Of a DNA stretch of 64,000 bases, positions 25,635 through 36,339 are shown in pieces (within the stretch, counting starts at the first letter, position 1; every line of letters starts with the position of its first letter). Position numbers and translations under genes: made by a program. The notes below the pieces were generated by a model. It did not search any database, was not told where the DNA came from, and worked only from the letters and a program-made list of their open reading frames with translations. This stretch comes from Termitidicoccus mucosus (lineage in GTDB: Bacteria; Verrucomicrobiota; Verrucomicrobiia; Opitutales; Opitutaceae), in contig NZ_CP109796.1 of assembly GCF_038725785.1 (NCBI RefSeq), forward strand, positions 5,208,001 through 5,272,000, written 5' to 3'.

Positions 25635-25849
25635 GTGACGGGGGTCGATTTCATGCGGATCAGCAACGGCGGCCCCGTTAATTATAACGGCGTGGGAGGC
25701 GTTTTCCTGTTTAATAAAGCCGGCCTGACCTCCACCTTCACCGTGACGGGGTCGATTTCATGCGGATCAGCAACGGCGGCCCCGTTAATTATAACGGCGT
25801 GGGAGGCGTTTTCCTGTTTAATAAAGCCGGCCTGACCTCCACCTTCACC
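25635..25849 (+). repeat. Tandem duplication (108 + 107 bp) causing a frameshift
   Basis: Copy 1 (25635-25742) and copy 2 (25743-25849) are identical except that copy 1 starts GTGACGGGGG and copy 2 GTGACGGGG. Removing one copy restores the autotransporter frame. This is typical of an unmerged contig overlap with a homopolymer error, or of a recent slippage event. Confidence 0.9.
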
Positions 25850-28800
25850 GATGTCCTTTTTCAGGATAATTATTCCTGGGGGGAGGGCGGCATCGCGCGC
25901 GTGGCCCTTGGCAATGTCATATTTAACGACGTGACCGTCCGGGGCAATTACACGCGGGGCAACAAGAATGCCGGCGCCTTCACCTTTAATTCCACCGGTG
26001 CCCTCACAATGAACGGCGGCTTGATCGAGGCCAACCGCACCGGTTTCGATGGCGGTGTCTTTGCCCTGGCCGCCGCCGCGAACACGACCCTCACGTTGAA
26101 CAACGTCGTCATCAGGGACAACTGGGCGGGCAGGTCGGCCGGCGTCTTCCTGAACAACATGAGTTCCAGCACCGCAAAGGTCGTCATCAACCTGACCGCT
26201 GCCGGCGGCACCAACAACTATCTCTATTCCGGCAACATTGCCGGCAACGCCTCGAATTATCATACCGCCACGCCCACCGTCGGCGAATACATGATAAACA
26301 ACAACGCCCCCGCGCCGCTCGCCAAGGCCGGCGGCTTCTACCGGGGCAACAATGCGGCGGGCACCTTGGAGATCAACGTCGAGTCGGGCATCACCCTCGC
26401 CATCGGCACCGCCGATGCGGCCGACATGGACACCCTCGCCACGAACAATGCCATGGCGCACAAACTCAACAAGCTCGGCGGCGGCGACCTCGTCCTCAAT
26501 GCCAACAACGCCTATTTCGTCGGCAACACCACCGTCGCGGCCGGGCGCCTCCTGCTCGGCAATGCCGGCGCGCAGCTCGGCGGCTCCATCACCGTCAGCG
26601 CCGGCGCCACCTTCGGCGGCTCGGGCACGGTCTCCTCCTTGCTGCAAAACGACACCGCCGCCGCGGCCTCCCTCACCGCCCAGGCCGGCGCCGCGCTCCA
26701 GATCGGCGCGCCCGGGGCGGTTGCGCCGCAGAAGTTGTATTTCGCCCGCACCGGCTCGAACACACTCACGCTCTCGGGTGGCGTCATTTTGAATTTCGAC
26801 CTCTTCGGCAGCGACGGCGCCCCCGACACTTACAACCAGCTCATCGCCGACCAGCTCGTCGCCGGCACCGGCACCAATATCATCGCCATCTCCAATCTCG
26901 GCACCGCCGACTCCTACACGCTCATCAGCAGTTCCTCCTTCATCGGCGAGGCGAGCAACTTCACCTACACCCTCGCCAACGCCTCGGTGACCGCCCGCAA
27001 CAGCCTCACATTTGAAAAATCCGGTCAGGATCTTCTTCTTAACAACTCACTCGCCAGCCTCGCCCTCACGTGGACGGGTTCCGAGGGCATGAGCTGGATC
27101 AATTCGGCCATCTCGGCGGCGAGCTGGACGGACGGAGGCGCACCCGCCGAGACCCATTTCAACACCGGCGATGCCGTCATCTTCGACGCCACCGCCGACA
27201 GCAGCCACCGTGGCGTCACTGTCGCGGCGGAAGGCGTCACGGTCTCCGGCATGAAGGTCGCGGGCGACGCCGATTACACCTTCGATGGCGGCGTGATCAC
27301 GGTTGACGCCGGCTCCGCGCGCCCTGCCTTCACCGGCACCACCGGCAAGCTCGAAAAATCCGGCACGGGTGCCATGACCCTCGCCAATGCTGGAAACAAC
27401 TTCGGACGCATCGAGATTGCCGGCGGGGCGATCGTCTTTTCCGATACCGCCCAACTGGGGGCGGGCGCGGACGAGATCCGGTTCACCGGCGACGGCATGC
27501 TCCGGACCGCGGCTGACGGCCTCGTGCTCGCCAACAGGCTCGAATCGGATGCAAACCGGACCGGTGCGATTGACACCAACGGAAACACGCTGGCCTACGC
27601 GGGCGTGCTGGCTGGCTCGGGGACGCTGGCCAAAATCGGCGCGGGCGTGCTCCGCCTGACTTCCGACAATGCCGCCTACGCCGCCTCCTTCGCCCTCCGC
27701 GAAGGCACGCTTCTGCTCGACGCCCCGTCCGCGAAACTTGGCGGTATCGTCACCTCCGCCAACGGCACGATCCTTGGCGGTTCCGGTGAGTTCACCGGCA
27801 CGGTCAATCTCGTTGCCGGCGCCATCCTTCAGATCGGAGTGGACTCCACACAATCGACCCTCGGCGTCGGAACCCTTAATTTCGACGGTGGCACGCTCGC
27901 CTTCGACCTTTTCGACGGCACGGCGGCCGACAAGCTCAATGCCGCCACCCTCGGCACCCTCGCGGGCGGCTACGGGGTCGATGTCAGCAGCTACCGCCAC
28001 GGCAGCCGCCCCCTCGCCACCATCAATGCGGGTGACCGCGCGACGTTTGCAAACAGCGCGGCCGTTACCGTCGGCGGACGCCCCCAGTCGGGTCTTCGCC
28101 AGCTCATGAAACTCGGTGTTTCCGGCAACGACCTCATCGTCACCGGCACCTCCGACTCATCCCGCGACATGAAGTGGACGGGAGCCGGTTCGACCATCAC
28201 GGCATGGGATGATGCCAATGCCAACTGGACGGATGCCGGCGCCGTCCACACCTTCGCCGAAGGCGACCGGGTGACTTTCGACGCCGGCTCCCCCGGCGCC
28301 TCGCACGCCATCGCCATCGCCGGGACGCGCATCACGGTTTCGGACATGGTTGTCCAGGGAAACGCCGATTATCGTTTCACCGGCGCGGCTGTCGTCGCCG
28401 ATCCGGGCAGCGTGGTCGGCGCCATCCTTACCGGAGCCCAAGGCAAACTCACCAAGGACGGCAGCGGCAAACTCACCCTCGCCAATGACGGCGTGAATGC
28501 CTTCAAGGGCGGCATCGACCTGAAGGCCGGCACGCTCGCCCTCGAGGCATCCGGGGCGTCCGGCACCCATGCCATCAACCTCGCCGGCGCGGCGGCGACC
28601 CTGCAAATGGCGGGCGCCGATCTCACGCTTGTCAACGCCATCAACCTCGGCGCCAACACCCTCATCTTTGACACCCAGGCCTTCAACGCGACCCTCCAGG
28701 GCTCCATCGCCGGTTCGGGCAGTCTGATCAAGACGGGCGCGGGCACGCTCACCCTCGACGGCGCTTCCACTCACACCGGGGTGAACACCCTCTCGGCCGG

Positions 28801-29431
28801 TGTGCTCGCGCTCGGGCATGGCTCCGCGCTCGGCGCCGACTCCGCGAAACTCGCCGTCGGGGCCGATGGTGCGGCGGTGCGCCTCGCCGCCGCCGGACTC
28901 TCCATTGCCAACGCCATCGACCTCGGCGCCCACACCCTCACCCTCGACGCCCTCGGCAACACCGGAACTTTTTCCGGGATCATCAGCGGCGCAGGCGGCC
29001 TGACCAAAATCGGCGCGGGCACGGTCGCGCTTTCCGGCAGCAACACTTTTTCCGGTCCGCTTGCCATCAACGAGGGCGTCGTCTCGCTCCGCTCGGCCAA
29101 CGCGCTCGGCGCGGCGCAGCTCAAGGGGACCGGCGTCCTGGCGGTGACGACGGGGAATTTCGCATTCGCTTCCACGGCCCTCGGCGGCGGTTTCACCGGC
29201 ACCGTGGCGGCGGCCGATTCCGGGCATCTGGCCCTTGACGCCAATGCCGCCGCCCTCCTCTCCGTGGACGGCGCGGTGCTCCGCATCGATTCCGGCGGTG
29301 TCGTGCAGAAAGCCTCCGGCAACGTCGCCATCGACAGCCTCGCCCTCAACGGCGGCCTGATGGGTTTCGGCATGAACGGCCAGAACCCCGATGGTATCCT
29401 TACCGTGGATACACTCGACCTCGGCTCGGGC

Positions 29432-30009
29432 GTGAGCAGCATCGGTCTCGACACCAGCGCCCTCCTCGCCGACATCGTCAATCCCCCCGTCCCGCCCGAT
29501 CCCAACATCCTGGACCTGGACAACGGCGTCGGCGGCACCAGGCTTGTCGCCGCCACCACCATCACCGGCGCGGGCACCATCGTGCTGACCAGCACCGACG
29601 GCAGCGCCATCCCCACGCCAGCGTATGTGAACATCACGCAGAGCGGGGACACCGTGCGCCGGCGGCACAATTACACCACGTCCGTGGTCACCGACGGCCC
29701 GGCGAGGGCGTCAATCGGGCGTGAGCAGCATCGGTCTCGACACCAGCGCCCTCCTCGCCGACATCGTCAATCCCCCCGTCCCGCCCGATCCCAACATCCT
29801 GGACCTGGACAACGGCGTCGGCGGCACCAGGCTTGTCGCCGCCACCACCATCACCGGCGCGGGCACCATCGTGCTGACCAGCACCGACGGCAGCGCCATC
29901 CCCACGCCAGCGTATGTGAACATCACGCAGAGCGGGGACACCGTGGCCCGCGCCGGCTACAATTACACCACGTCCGTGGTCACCGACGGCTCCGGCGAGG
30001 GCAATGGTG
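29432..30009 (+). repeat. Tandem duplication (289-bp offset) causing a frameshift
   Basis: The segment starting GTGAGCAGCATCGGTCTC at 29432 is repeated from 29721. The copies are identical for over 200 bp, then the last about 60 bases of copy 1 carry several small differences (for example around 29655-29665 and 29695-29715) relative to copy 2. The offset of 289 is not a multiple of three, so the reading frame breaks. Confidence 0.9.
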
Positions 30010-32300
30010 TTTACATGGGCTACGGCCTGGCCGAGATCGGCATCCTCGATGGCAAGACACTCATCCTCGACAACGGAAGCAGCACCGACTCCAACCTGTC
30101 GGCCAAGATCACCGGCCCGGGCGGGCTCGATATCCGGGCGACCGGCAGCGCCGCCGTCACGCTGACCAATGCCGGCAACGATTACACCGGCGCCACCACC
30201 CTTTCCAGCGGCACCCTCAGGGCCGGCGCGGCCAACGTGATCGCCACCAGCAGCGGCGTGGAGGTGAAGGCCGGCGCGGTCTTCGACATGGACGGTTTCG
30301 CGCAGACCGTGAAAAATCTCGCCGGTGCGGGCAGTATCATGATGGGAACCGGCAGCCTCACGGTCGATACCGCCGCCGGCGGCCTCTTTTCAGGCGGCAT
30401 CACCGGAAGTGGAAAATTGATCAAGACCGGCGCGGGCCGTCTTTCGCTCACCGGTTCCAGCGCCTACACCGGCGGCACCGAATTGGCGGCGGGAGAGCTT
30501 GGCATCGGTCACAGCCACGCTTTGGGCACGGGCGCGCTCACCGTCACCGCGGCAGACGTGAAGCTCGCGATTGAAGGCAACAACCTCACCGTGGTCAACG
30601 CGATCGCCATCGGTGGAAACGGCCTTGCCATTGATTCCGGCACGAGCAGCAACAGCGTCCTCGCCGGCGTCATCAGCGGCGCGGGCGCGGTTGTGGCGGG
30701 CGGTAACGGCGAGGTCGGCCTCGCTGGCGCGAACACCTTCAGCGGGGGACTCGCGATCAACAGCGGGCGTGTCTTTGCCACCGGCTCCAACGGCGCGAGG
30801 GCGATCGGCACGGCGGCGGTCACGATTGCCCCGTCGGCCGTGCTTGAGTTCCGCGGCGTCACGGCCGGCGCCGTGAACAACACGCTCGGCGGCGATACGG
30901 TTGAGTTTACCAACAGCACGCTCGCGCTCGGCGGCGCGAATACCCTCCAGCGTTTCATCGTCGGCAGCGGCGCCAGGATCACCGCTTCCTCCACCGGCGC
31001 GCTCGGCGGCGTTTCCGCCGCCGTCACCATCGGCTCCGGCGGCGAGCTCGGCATCAGCCCGTTGGGCACCGTCGCCGGCACCCTCGAGGTCAAAAATGGC
31101 GGCAAGCTCATCTTTAATCCCATGTGGCGCGTCAACACCTCCCCCATGCTGACCGTTGACTCCGCCATCATCGAGAACGGCGCCTCCATTTCAAAATCGA
31201 TCCCGATGCCGGCACGGTGAGCTTCGGCGCGCTGAATTATGTCGCCAATCCCGGCAAGGACATCGCCGCCATGTTCGACGCCATGACCGCCGCCGGCAAC
31301 GCCATCTACTCCCGCGTCAGCGAGGGCTTTCTCTTCGCCACGGATCGTCCCGCAGGCAGTTTCTGGCTCAAGGGCATCGGCTCCTACGCCAGCTATGACG
31401 GCAACACCGGCCCCTCCGACTACGTCCACGGCACCATCGACAGCAACGCCGGCAAGACCGGATATGCCAACGACACCTATGGTATTGTCGCGGGATTCGA
31501 CCGGAAAGTCTCCGAACAATTCCTCGCCGGGGCCTATGTCGGCTGCCTGAGCAACAGAATCCGCACCGATGACCGCCTCTCTGAAAACGAAGGCACCCTT
31601 CCTTTCGGCGGCGCCTACGGCGCCCTTCGTTTTGGGACCGTTTATCTCGCCGCCGATCTTATGTTCGGCTCCATGGACGCCGACACCTCCCGCTTCGAGC
31701 AAACCGGCTACGCCACCGGCGCCTACAAGACGTCCATCTACGGCGCCAGCATCGAGGCGGGCACCATCCTCGGCGCCTGGGACAAGGGCGCCATCAAACC
31801 CGCCGTCGCCCTCCATTACACCAGCTTGCGCTACCGCAATCAGGACGAGACCGGTCCCGGCTCGGTCCTTATTGACGGCTTCGACATCGAATACTTGGAA
31901 TCCCTCGTCAGCCTGCAAGTCACGCAGGAGATCACCCTGCCGTGGAAGAAGCCCGGCGTGATCGACGGGCGCATCGGCTGGCGCGGGTCCCTCAAGGACT
32001 CGCCCATCAAAACCACCGGCCGATTCCTCGGCGGAGCGCCGGACGAAAACTTTGCCATCGCGGTGGACCAATACAACCGCAACGGCCTCCTCATCGGACT
32101 CGGATTGCGCTTCGGCCTCACCGAAAAATCCGACTTCTCCCTCGGCTACGACTTCGAGCTCGGGAGCGAGTTCAACCGGCACACACTCGAAGCCGCCGTG
32201 CGCTTTATTTGGTGACCCCGTCCTCTCGCGCGGGGCCGGGCGTTGATTCCTGTCTCCGTGCGTTTCGCCCTTTGACCAATAACAAAAACAAGACACTGCC

Positions 32301-35300
32301 ATGAAATTCCTCTTCCTTCCCGCGCCAGCCCGGCTGGCCGCCCAACTCCTCTCCGCCGCCCTTGCCAGCACCGCCTTGCTCCCGCCCGCAAGGGCCGATG
32401 TGATCACCGAGGACACCAGGGTGCTGATCGGCGAGGGGGCCGCCCCGTTGGTGAATATTGGTGACAACCTGTATGAAATCGCCGACGGCGTCACCATCAC
32501 CCACACCCGATTCGGTCCCTATGCGTCCGCCCCCGGATTCATGTCGATAGTTGGAAATTCGCTGACTTACAGGCCATTGAACCAAACCGGGCTGACGGTT
32601 TTTGAAAACATCCAGTCGCAGGGCATCGGCGGCGTTTTCACCATGGGCGCGGGCTCAACCCTGAGCATCACCAACGGCATCTTCAGAAACAACCGCGGCG
32701 GGAAAACCCCCATTCCCGATCCGGATGATAATGGCGATGGCGTGAGCGGTGTCATTCATGCGCAACAAGCCACGGCTTCCGTCTATCTGAAGGATGTGAT
32801 TTTCGAAAACAACGGCGGCTTCGGCAACACCGGCCTCTCGCGCGTCTCCGGCACGTTCATCATGGAGGGCGGCGGCATTTATAACACGTTTGCCGCCGGC
32901 GACCACACCGGCGCCATCAGTTCGTATGCCGCGACCTCCTACGTATCGCTGACTGATGTGGTGGTGGATTCCAACCGCGCCAGGAGTTACGCGGGGGCGA
33001 TTGCCGTGGCCGCCAACGGGGCGACGGCCATTTTTAATAATGTGACCTTCACCAATAACTGGGCGGGATTTCGCGGGGGGGCCGTGTATAGCAATCAATC
33101 GTCCGGGACAGTGCTTTTCAAAATGACGGAGAGCGGCGGCACCAACAGTTATTTCTATACGGGCAATTTTGCGGGCAACCTCAACAGCGTGAACCAACCG
33201 GATCCGGCGATCACGATGAACGACCCCCAGGTGGTCGACAACACGCCGGCATTCACCGCGTTGGCCAGGGGCGGCGGGTTCCTTTTCGTCAACGGGGCCA
33301 GCCTGACCGAGTTTGACATTGCCGCTGGCGTTAGCCTGACCATCGGCGCCGCCGACGCTGCCAGCCGGGCTTACGATACCCTTGTCGCCAACAATGCCGG
33401 GTCCCGAATCCTGAAGTCAGGCGAAGGCGACCTCATTCTCAACGCCGACAACTCTTACTGGCGGGGCTCCACCACCGTGGCCGCCGGTCGCCTGCTGCTG
33501 GGCAATGACGAGGCCCAGTATGGCGGCATTACCACAGTGGAGTCCGGCGCGGTTTTCGGCGGCGCGGGCACGCTGGCCACATGGATATATTCGACCAGCA
33601 ACACCACCGCTCCCGACGCCGGCCCGACCGTCGTGAACGCCACCGCCGGCTCCACCCTCCAGGTCGGCTTGAGTGACCGCCAGACAAGCGGCCTGACCAT
33701 CACCGGCACCCTTTCCCTGACCGACGCGACCATTTCGTATGCCGCCTTCGGCGGCACGCACGCCGCCAAGCTCAACGTCACGGGCACGCTTGTCACCTCC
33801 GGCACCAACACCATCAACCTGCAATCCTTCAAGTCGGGCGTGTATCGCCTCGGCAACAATTACGGCGCCCTCACCGCCAACGGGGAAAACACCTTGCGCT
33901 ACGCCATCAACGGCCTGGTCGTTTCCGGCAGCGGACGCCAGGCCATCGTGCGCGACGGCGGCTACACCGATGACCTCGTGGTGAATCTTGTCACCGACAC
34001 CGCGCGCGCCATGAAATGGACGGGCTCCGCCGGCGCGACATGGAATGACGCGGAGCACAACTGGGAGGCGCTGAACAACGCCTCCATCACGCAATATTCC
34101 GCGGCCGACACGGTGCAGTTCGCCGGTGCCGGCGGCACCGTCACGCTGGAGGGCAGCCTGCCCGTGTCCAACATGGAGGTGGCGGGCTCCGGCATTCTCA
34201 CGTTCAACGGCACTGGCGGCATCATCGCCTCCGCCTGGCAGGATTGGGTGGAAGCCGAGAATGCCGTCCAGACCGGCGGCTTGGGCAAACTCGTCAAAAC
34301 CGGCTCCGGCACTTTGGTGTTCAACAACGACGGGATAAATGATTTCAAGGACGGCGTCGAATTGCGCGGCGGGGAGATCGAAATCCAGCGCGGCGGCCAA
34401 TTGAGAACCTCCGGCGGGGTTCTCGCGTTGGGTATGGCCACGACTCTGCGCGTCAGGGGCACTGGCGCCATCGACAGTTCCGCGGTCCAGGAGATGGATA
34501 ATGAAATCGCAATCGAGGGCGCGGCGGCGATCTCGACGGTCAACGGACACGTTCGCCTCAACGGGAATATCACCGGCGGCAGGCTGGTGAAAACCGGGAA
34601 CAGCACATTGATTCTGGCCGGGGCCAATACCCACGAAGCCACCGATCTCGCGGATGGCGGCCTGGCATTGTATCACGACCAGTCGCTGGGGCGCGGGGCG
34701 CTCAATGTTCTGGCCGACAACAGGTCGGTGGCAATCGCCGGGGACGTGACCGTCAACAATAATATTAACTTCGGGGACTTTAACCTGTATGTATATAATT
34801 CTCAATCCGGGGCGGGCGCTCCGGCGCCGGCCGGCATCCTTGCGGGCTCGCTCAATGGCAATTCCCTGACCGTCTCCGTCCCCAATAATGATTCCAACCC
34901 CAACCGGGGACCCGTCACGCTGGCCGGTGCCAACACGTTGAATTCCGTCCGCGTCCAGCAATACGCCACCCTCGTTGCCGCCCATGCCGGGGCGCTTGGC
35001 GGCGCCGGTTCGGATGTCACCGTGGCGGATGGCGGAGCCCTCCATCTGACCGTGCCGGACATCACCGCCAGAAACGTGCTCGTGCAGGATGGAGGAGCCC
35101 TTGGCTTCAGCCGTCCGCGGGTTGCCGGCGTCCTTACCATGCTTGCCACTTCCGGCACAGTCACCATCGAGGAGGGAGCCCGGCTGGCTATTCTTTCCCG
35201 GCTCACCTCCGGCTACACCACGCTCATTCATGCCGAGGGAGGTCTCGTCCTCGATCCCTATACGCTCGTGGTCGATGCCGGCCCCAACAATGCCGTCTTC

Positions 35301-36299
35301 CGCGTGTATGCCGATGAAGACAACAACCTCATCTGCATGAACATGAACCGCGCCGGCAATCCCGGCAAGGACATCGCCGTAAGCCTCGACGCCATGAGCG
35401 CCGTTGTCTCCACCGTCCATTCGCGCGTCACCGAAAACTTTCTCATGCCCTTGGCCGAGTTTGAGCCCGGCGGCGACAGCCCCGGAAGCAGCTTCTGGAT
35501 CAAGGGAATCGGCAGCGTCGGCCAATATGACGACAATGCCACGCGCATCGGTTACAAGGACACCACCTACGGCGCCGCCATCGGCTTCGACAAAATCTAC
35601 CTCGAAAAATACCTGCTCGGTCTCCACGCCGGCTACTCCTACAGCGACCTCGAGACCGACAACCATGCCACCACCGACGCCATCATGCCCCACATCGGGG
35701 CCTATGGCTCGGCCCGTTTCGGAAAATTCTACATATTGGCGGATGTGTCCGGCGGTGCATTCAGGGCGGACACCACCCGCGCCGAGGATGCCGTGACCGG
35801 ACGCTACCGGGCCATCATCTTCGGCGCGAGCGCCGAGGCCGGCATGGTGCTGCGCACATGGGAGAACGGCGGCGTCAGGCCCTTCGCCGGGCTCCACTAT
35901 ATGCGCTACGCCTATAAGGATCATGCCGAGAAGGGTCCCGGCGCGATTTTTATAGATGATTTCAAGGCAGACCGCCTCGAAAGCCTCGTCGGCGCGCAGT
36001 TGACGCATTCTTTCGAGACCGTCTGGAAACAGCCCGCCATGCTCACCCTCCATGCCGGCTGGCGTGCCGCCCTCAACGACGAGCAAACCGAACTGAACGT
36101 CGTCTTCGCCGACATGTATGTTTACGAAGACTATTTCAAGGTGCTCAGCGATGTCTATTCGCGTGATCGCATCGTCGTCGGCGCGGGCCTGCGCGTCGGC
36201 GTGACCAAGTCGTCGGTCTTCTCGTTCGATTACGAATGCGAGTCCGCCAAGGACCATGTCCGCCACAACCTCAACGCCATCATCCGCTGGAGCTGGTAA
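32301..36299 (+). CDS. Type Va autotransporter with beta-helix passenger, intact
   Basis: A 1332-residue surface protein. It has a signal peptide (MKFLFLPAPARLAAQLLSAA to about A-R-A). The N-terminal passenger has repeated N-x-G-G/F-x-N-N coils (I-F-R-N-N, F-E-N-N-G-G, F-T-N-N-W-A-G). Autotransporter-associated beta-strand repeats follow (G-K-L-V-K-T-G-S-G-T-L-V-F-N-N; G-R-L-V-K-T-G-N-S-T-L-I-L-A-G-A). The translocator barrel spans about residues 1050-1332 (S-S-F-W-I-K-G-I-G-S-V-G-Q-Y) and ends R-W-S-W with a terminal aromatic. It shares layout and many segments with the broken gene just upstream (85 bp gap), so the pair probably arose by duplication. It precedes a TonB receptor and glycan enzymes with short gaps, suggesting one surface programme. 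The ligand is unknown. Confidence 0.9.
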   Translation: MKFLFLPAPARLAAQLLSAALASTALLPPARADVITEDTRVLIGEGAAPLVNIGDNLYEIADGVTITHTRFGPYASAPGFMSIVGNSLTYRPLNQTGLTVFENIQSQGIGGVFTMGAGSTLSITNGIFRNNRGGKTPIPDPDDNGDGVSGVIHAQQATASVYLKDVIFENNGGFGNTGLSRVSGTFIMEGGGIYNTFAAGDHTGAISSYAATSYVSLTDVVVDSNRARSYAGAIAVAANGATAIFNNVTFTNNWAGFRGGAVYSNQSSGTVLFKMTESGGTNSYFYTGNFAGNLNSVNQPDPAITMNDPQVVDNTPAFTALARGGGFLFVNGASLTEFDIAAGVSLTIGAADAASRAYDTLVANNAGSRILKSGEGDLILNADNSYWRGSTTVAAGRLLLGNDEAQYGGITTVESGAVFGGAGTLATWIYSTSNTTAPDAGPTVVNATAGSTLQVGLSDRQTSGLTITGTLSLTDATISYAAFGGTHAAKLNVTGTLVTSGTNTINLQSFKSGVYRLGNNYGALTANGENTLRYAINGLVVSGSGRQAIVRDGGYTDDLVVNLVTDTARAMKWTGSAGATWNDAEHNWEALNNASITQYSAADTVQFAGAGGTVTLEGSLPVSNMEVAGSGILTFNGTGGIIASAWQDWVEAENAVQTGGLGKLVKTGSGTLVFNNDGINDFKDGVELRGGEIEIQRGGQLRTSGGVLALGMATTLRVRGTGAIDSSAVQEMDNEIAIEGAAAISTVNGHVRLNGNITGGRLVKTGNSTLILAGANTHEATDLADGGLALYHDQSLGRGALNVLADNRSVAIAGDVTVNNNINFGDFNLYVYNSQSGAGAPAPAGILAGSLNGNSLTVSVPNNDSNPNRGPVTLAGANTLNSVRVQQYATLVAAHAGALGGAGSDVTVADGGALHLTVPDITARNVLVQDGGALGFSRPRVAGVLTMLATSGTVTIEEGARLAILSRLTSGYTTLIHAEGGLVLDPYTLVVDAGPNNAVFRVYADEDNNLICMNMNRAGNPGKDIAVSLDAMSAVVSTVHSRVTENFLMPLAEFEPGGDSPGSSFWIKGIGSVGQYDDNATRIGYKDTTYGAAIGFDKIYLEKYLLGLHAGYSYSDLETDNHATTDAIMPHIGAYGSARFGKFYILADVSGGAFRADTTRAEDAVTGRYRAIIFGASAEAGMVLRTWENGGVRPFAGLHYMRYAYKDHAEKGPGAIFIDDFKADRLESLVGAQLTHSFETVWKQPAMLTLHAGWRAALNDEQTELNVVFADMYVYEDYFKVLSDVYSRDRIVVGAGLRVGVTKSSVFSFDYECESAKDHVRHNLNAIIRWSW

Positions 36300-36339
36300 G
36301 CGTCCCCGCCACACCTCAACCCAAACCCGATTTCTTAAT

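Larger units (their letters stand above)
25209..32215 (+). pseudogene. Giant type Va autotransporter with beta-helix passenger, three frameshifts
   Basis: The coding potential runs in four pieces: 25209-25742, about 25750-29650, 29721-31190 and 31190-32215. Joined, with both tandem duplications collapsed and one base restored near 31190, they give about 2203 residues. Order: an extended signal peptide (R-R-R-R-S-L-M-V-A-L-A-L-V-P-A-F), then a right-handed beta-helix passenger with polymorphic-outer-membrane-like N-terminal coils. Many autotransporter-associated repeats follow (G-K-L-E-K-S-G-T-G-A-M-T-L-A-N type; also L-T-K-I-G-A-G-T-V-A-L-S-G-S-N-T-F-S-G). The C-terminal 12-strand-type beta-barrel (about 31217-32215, G-S-F-W-L-K-G-I-G-S-Y) ends in F-I-W. 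Such proteins display passengers at the surface. The breaks coincide with 107- and 289-bp duplications, so assembly error is a strong alternative to genuine decay. An intact paralogue follows. Confidence 0.82.

Noticed and set aside
29721-30574. Continuation of the autotransporter frame past the second duplication
   Set aside because: After about 29650 this frame becomes Arg/His/Pro-rich noise, while the true passenger sequence continues in another frame from 29721.
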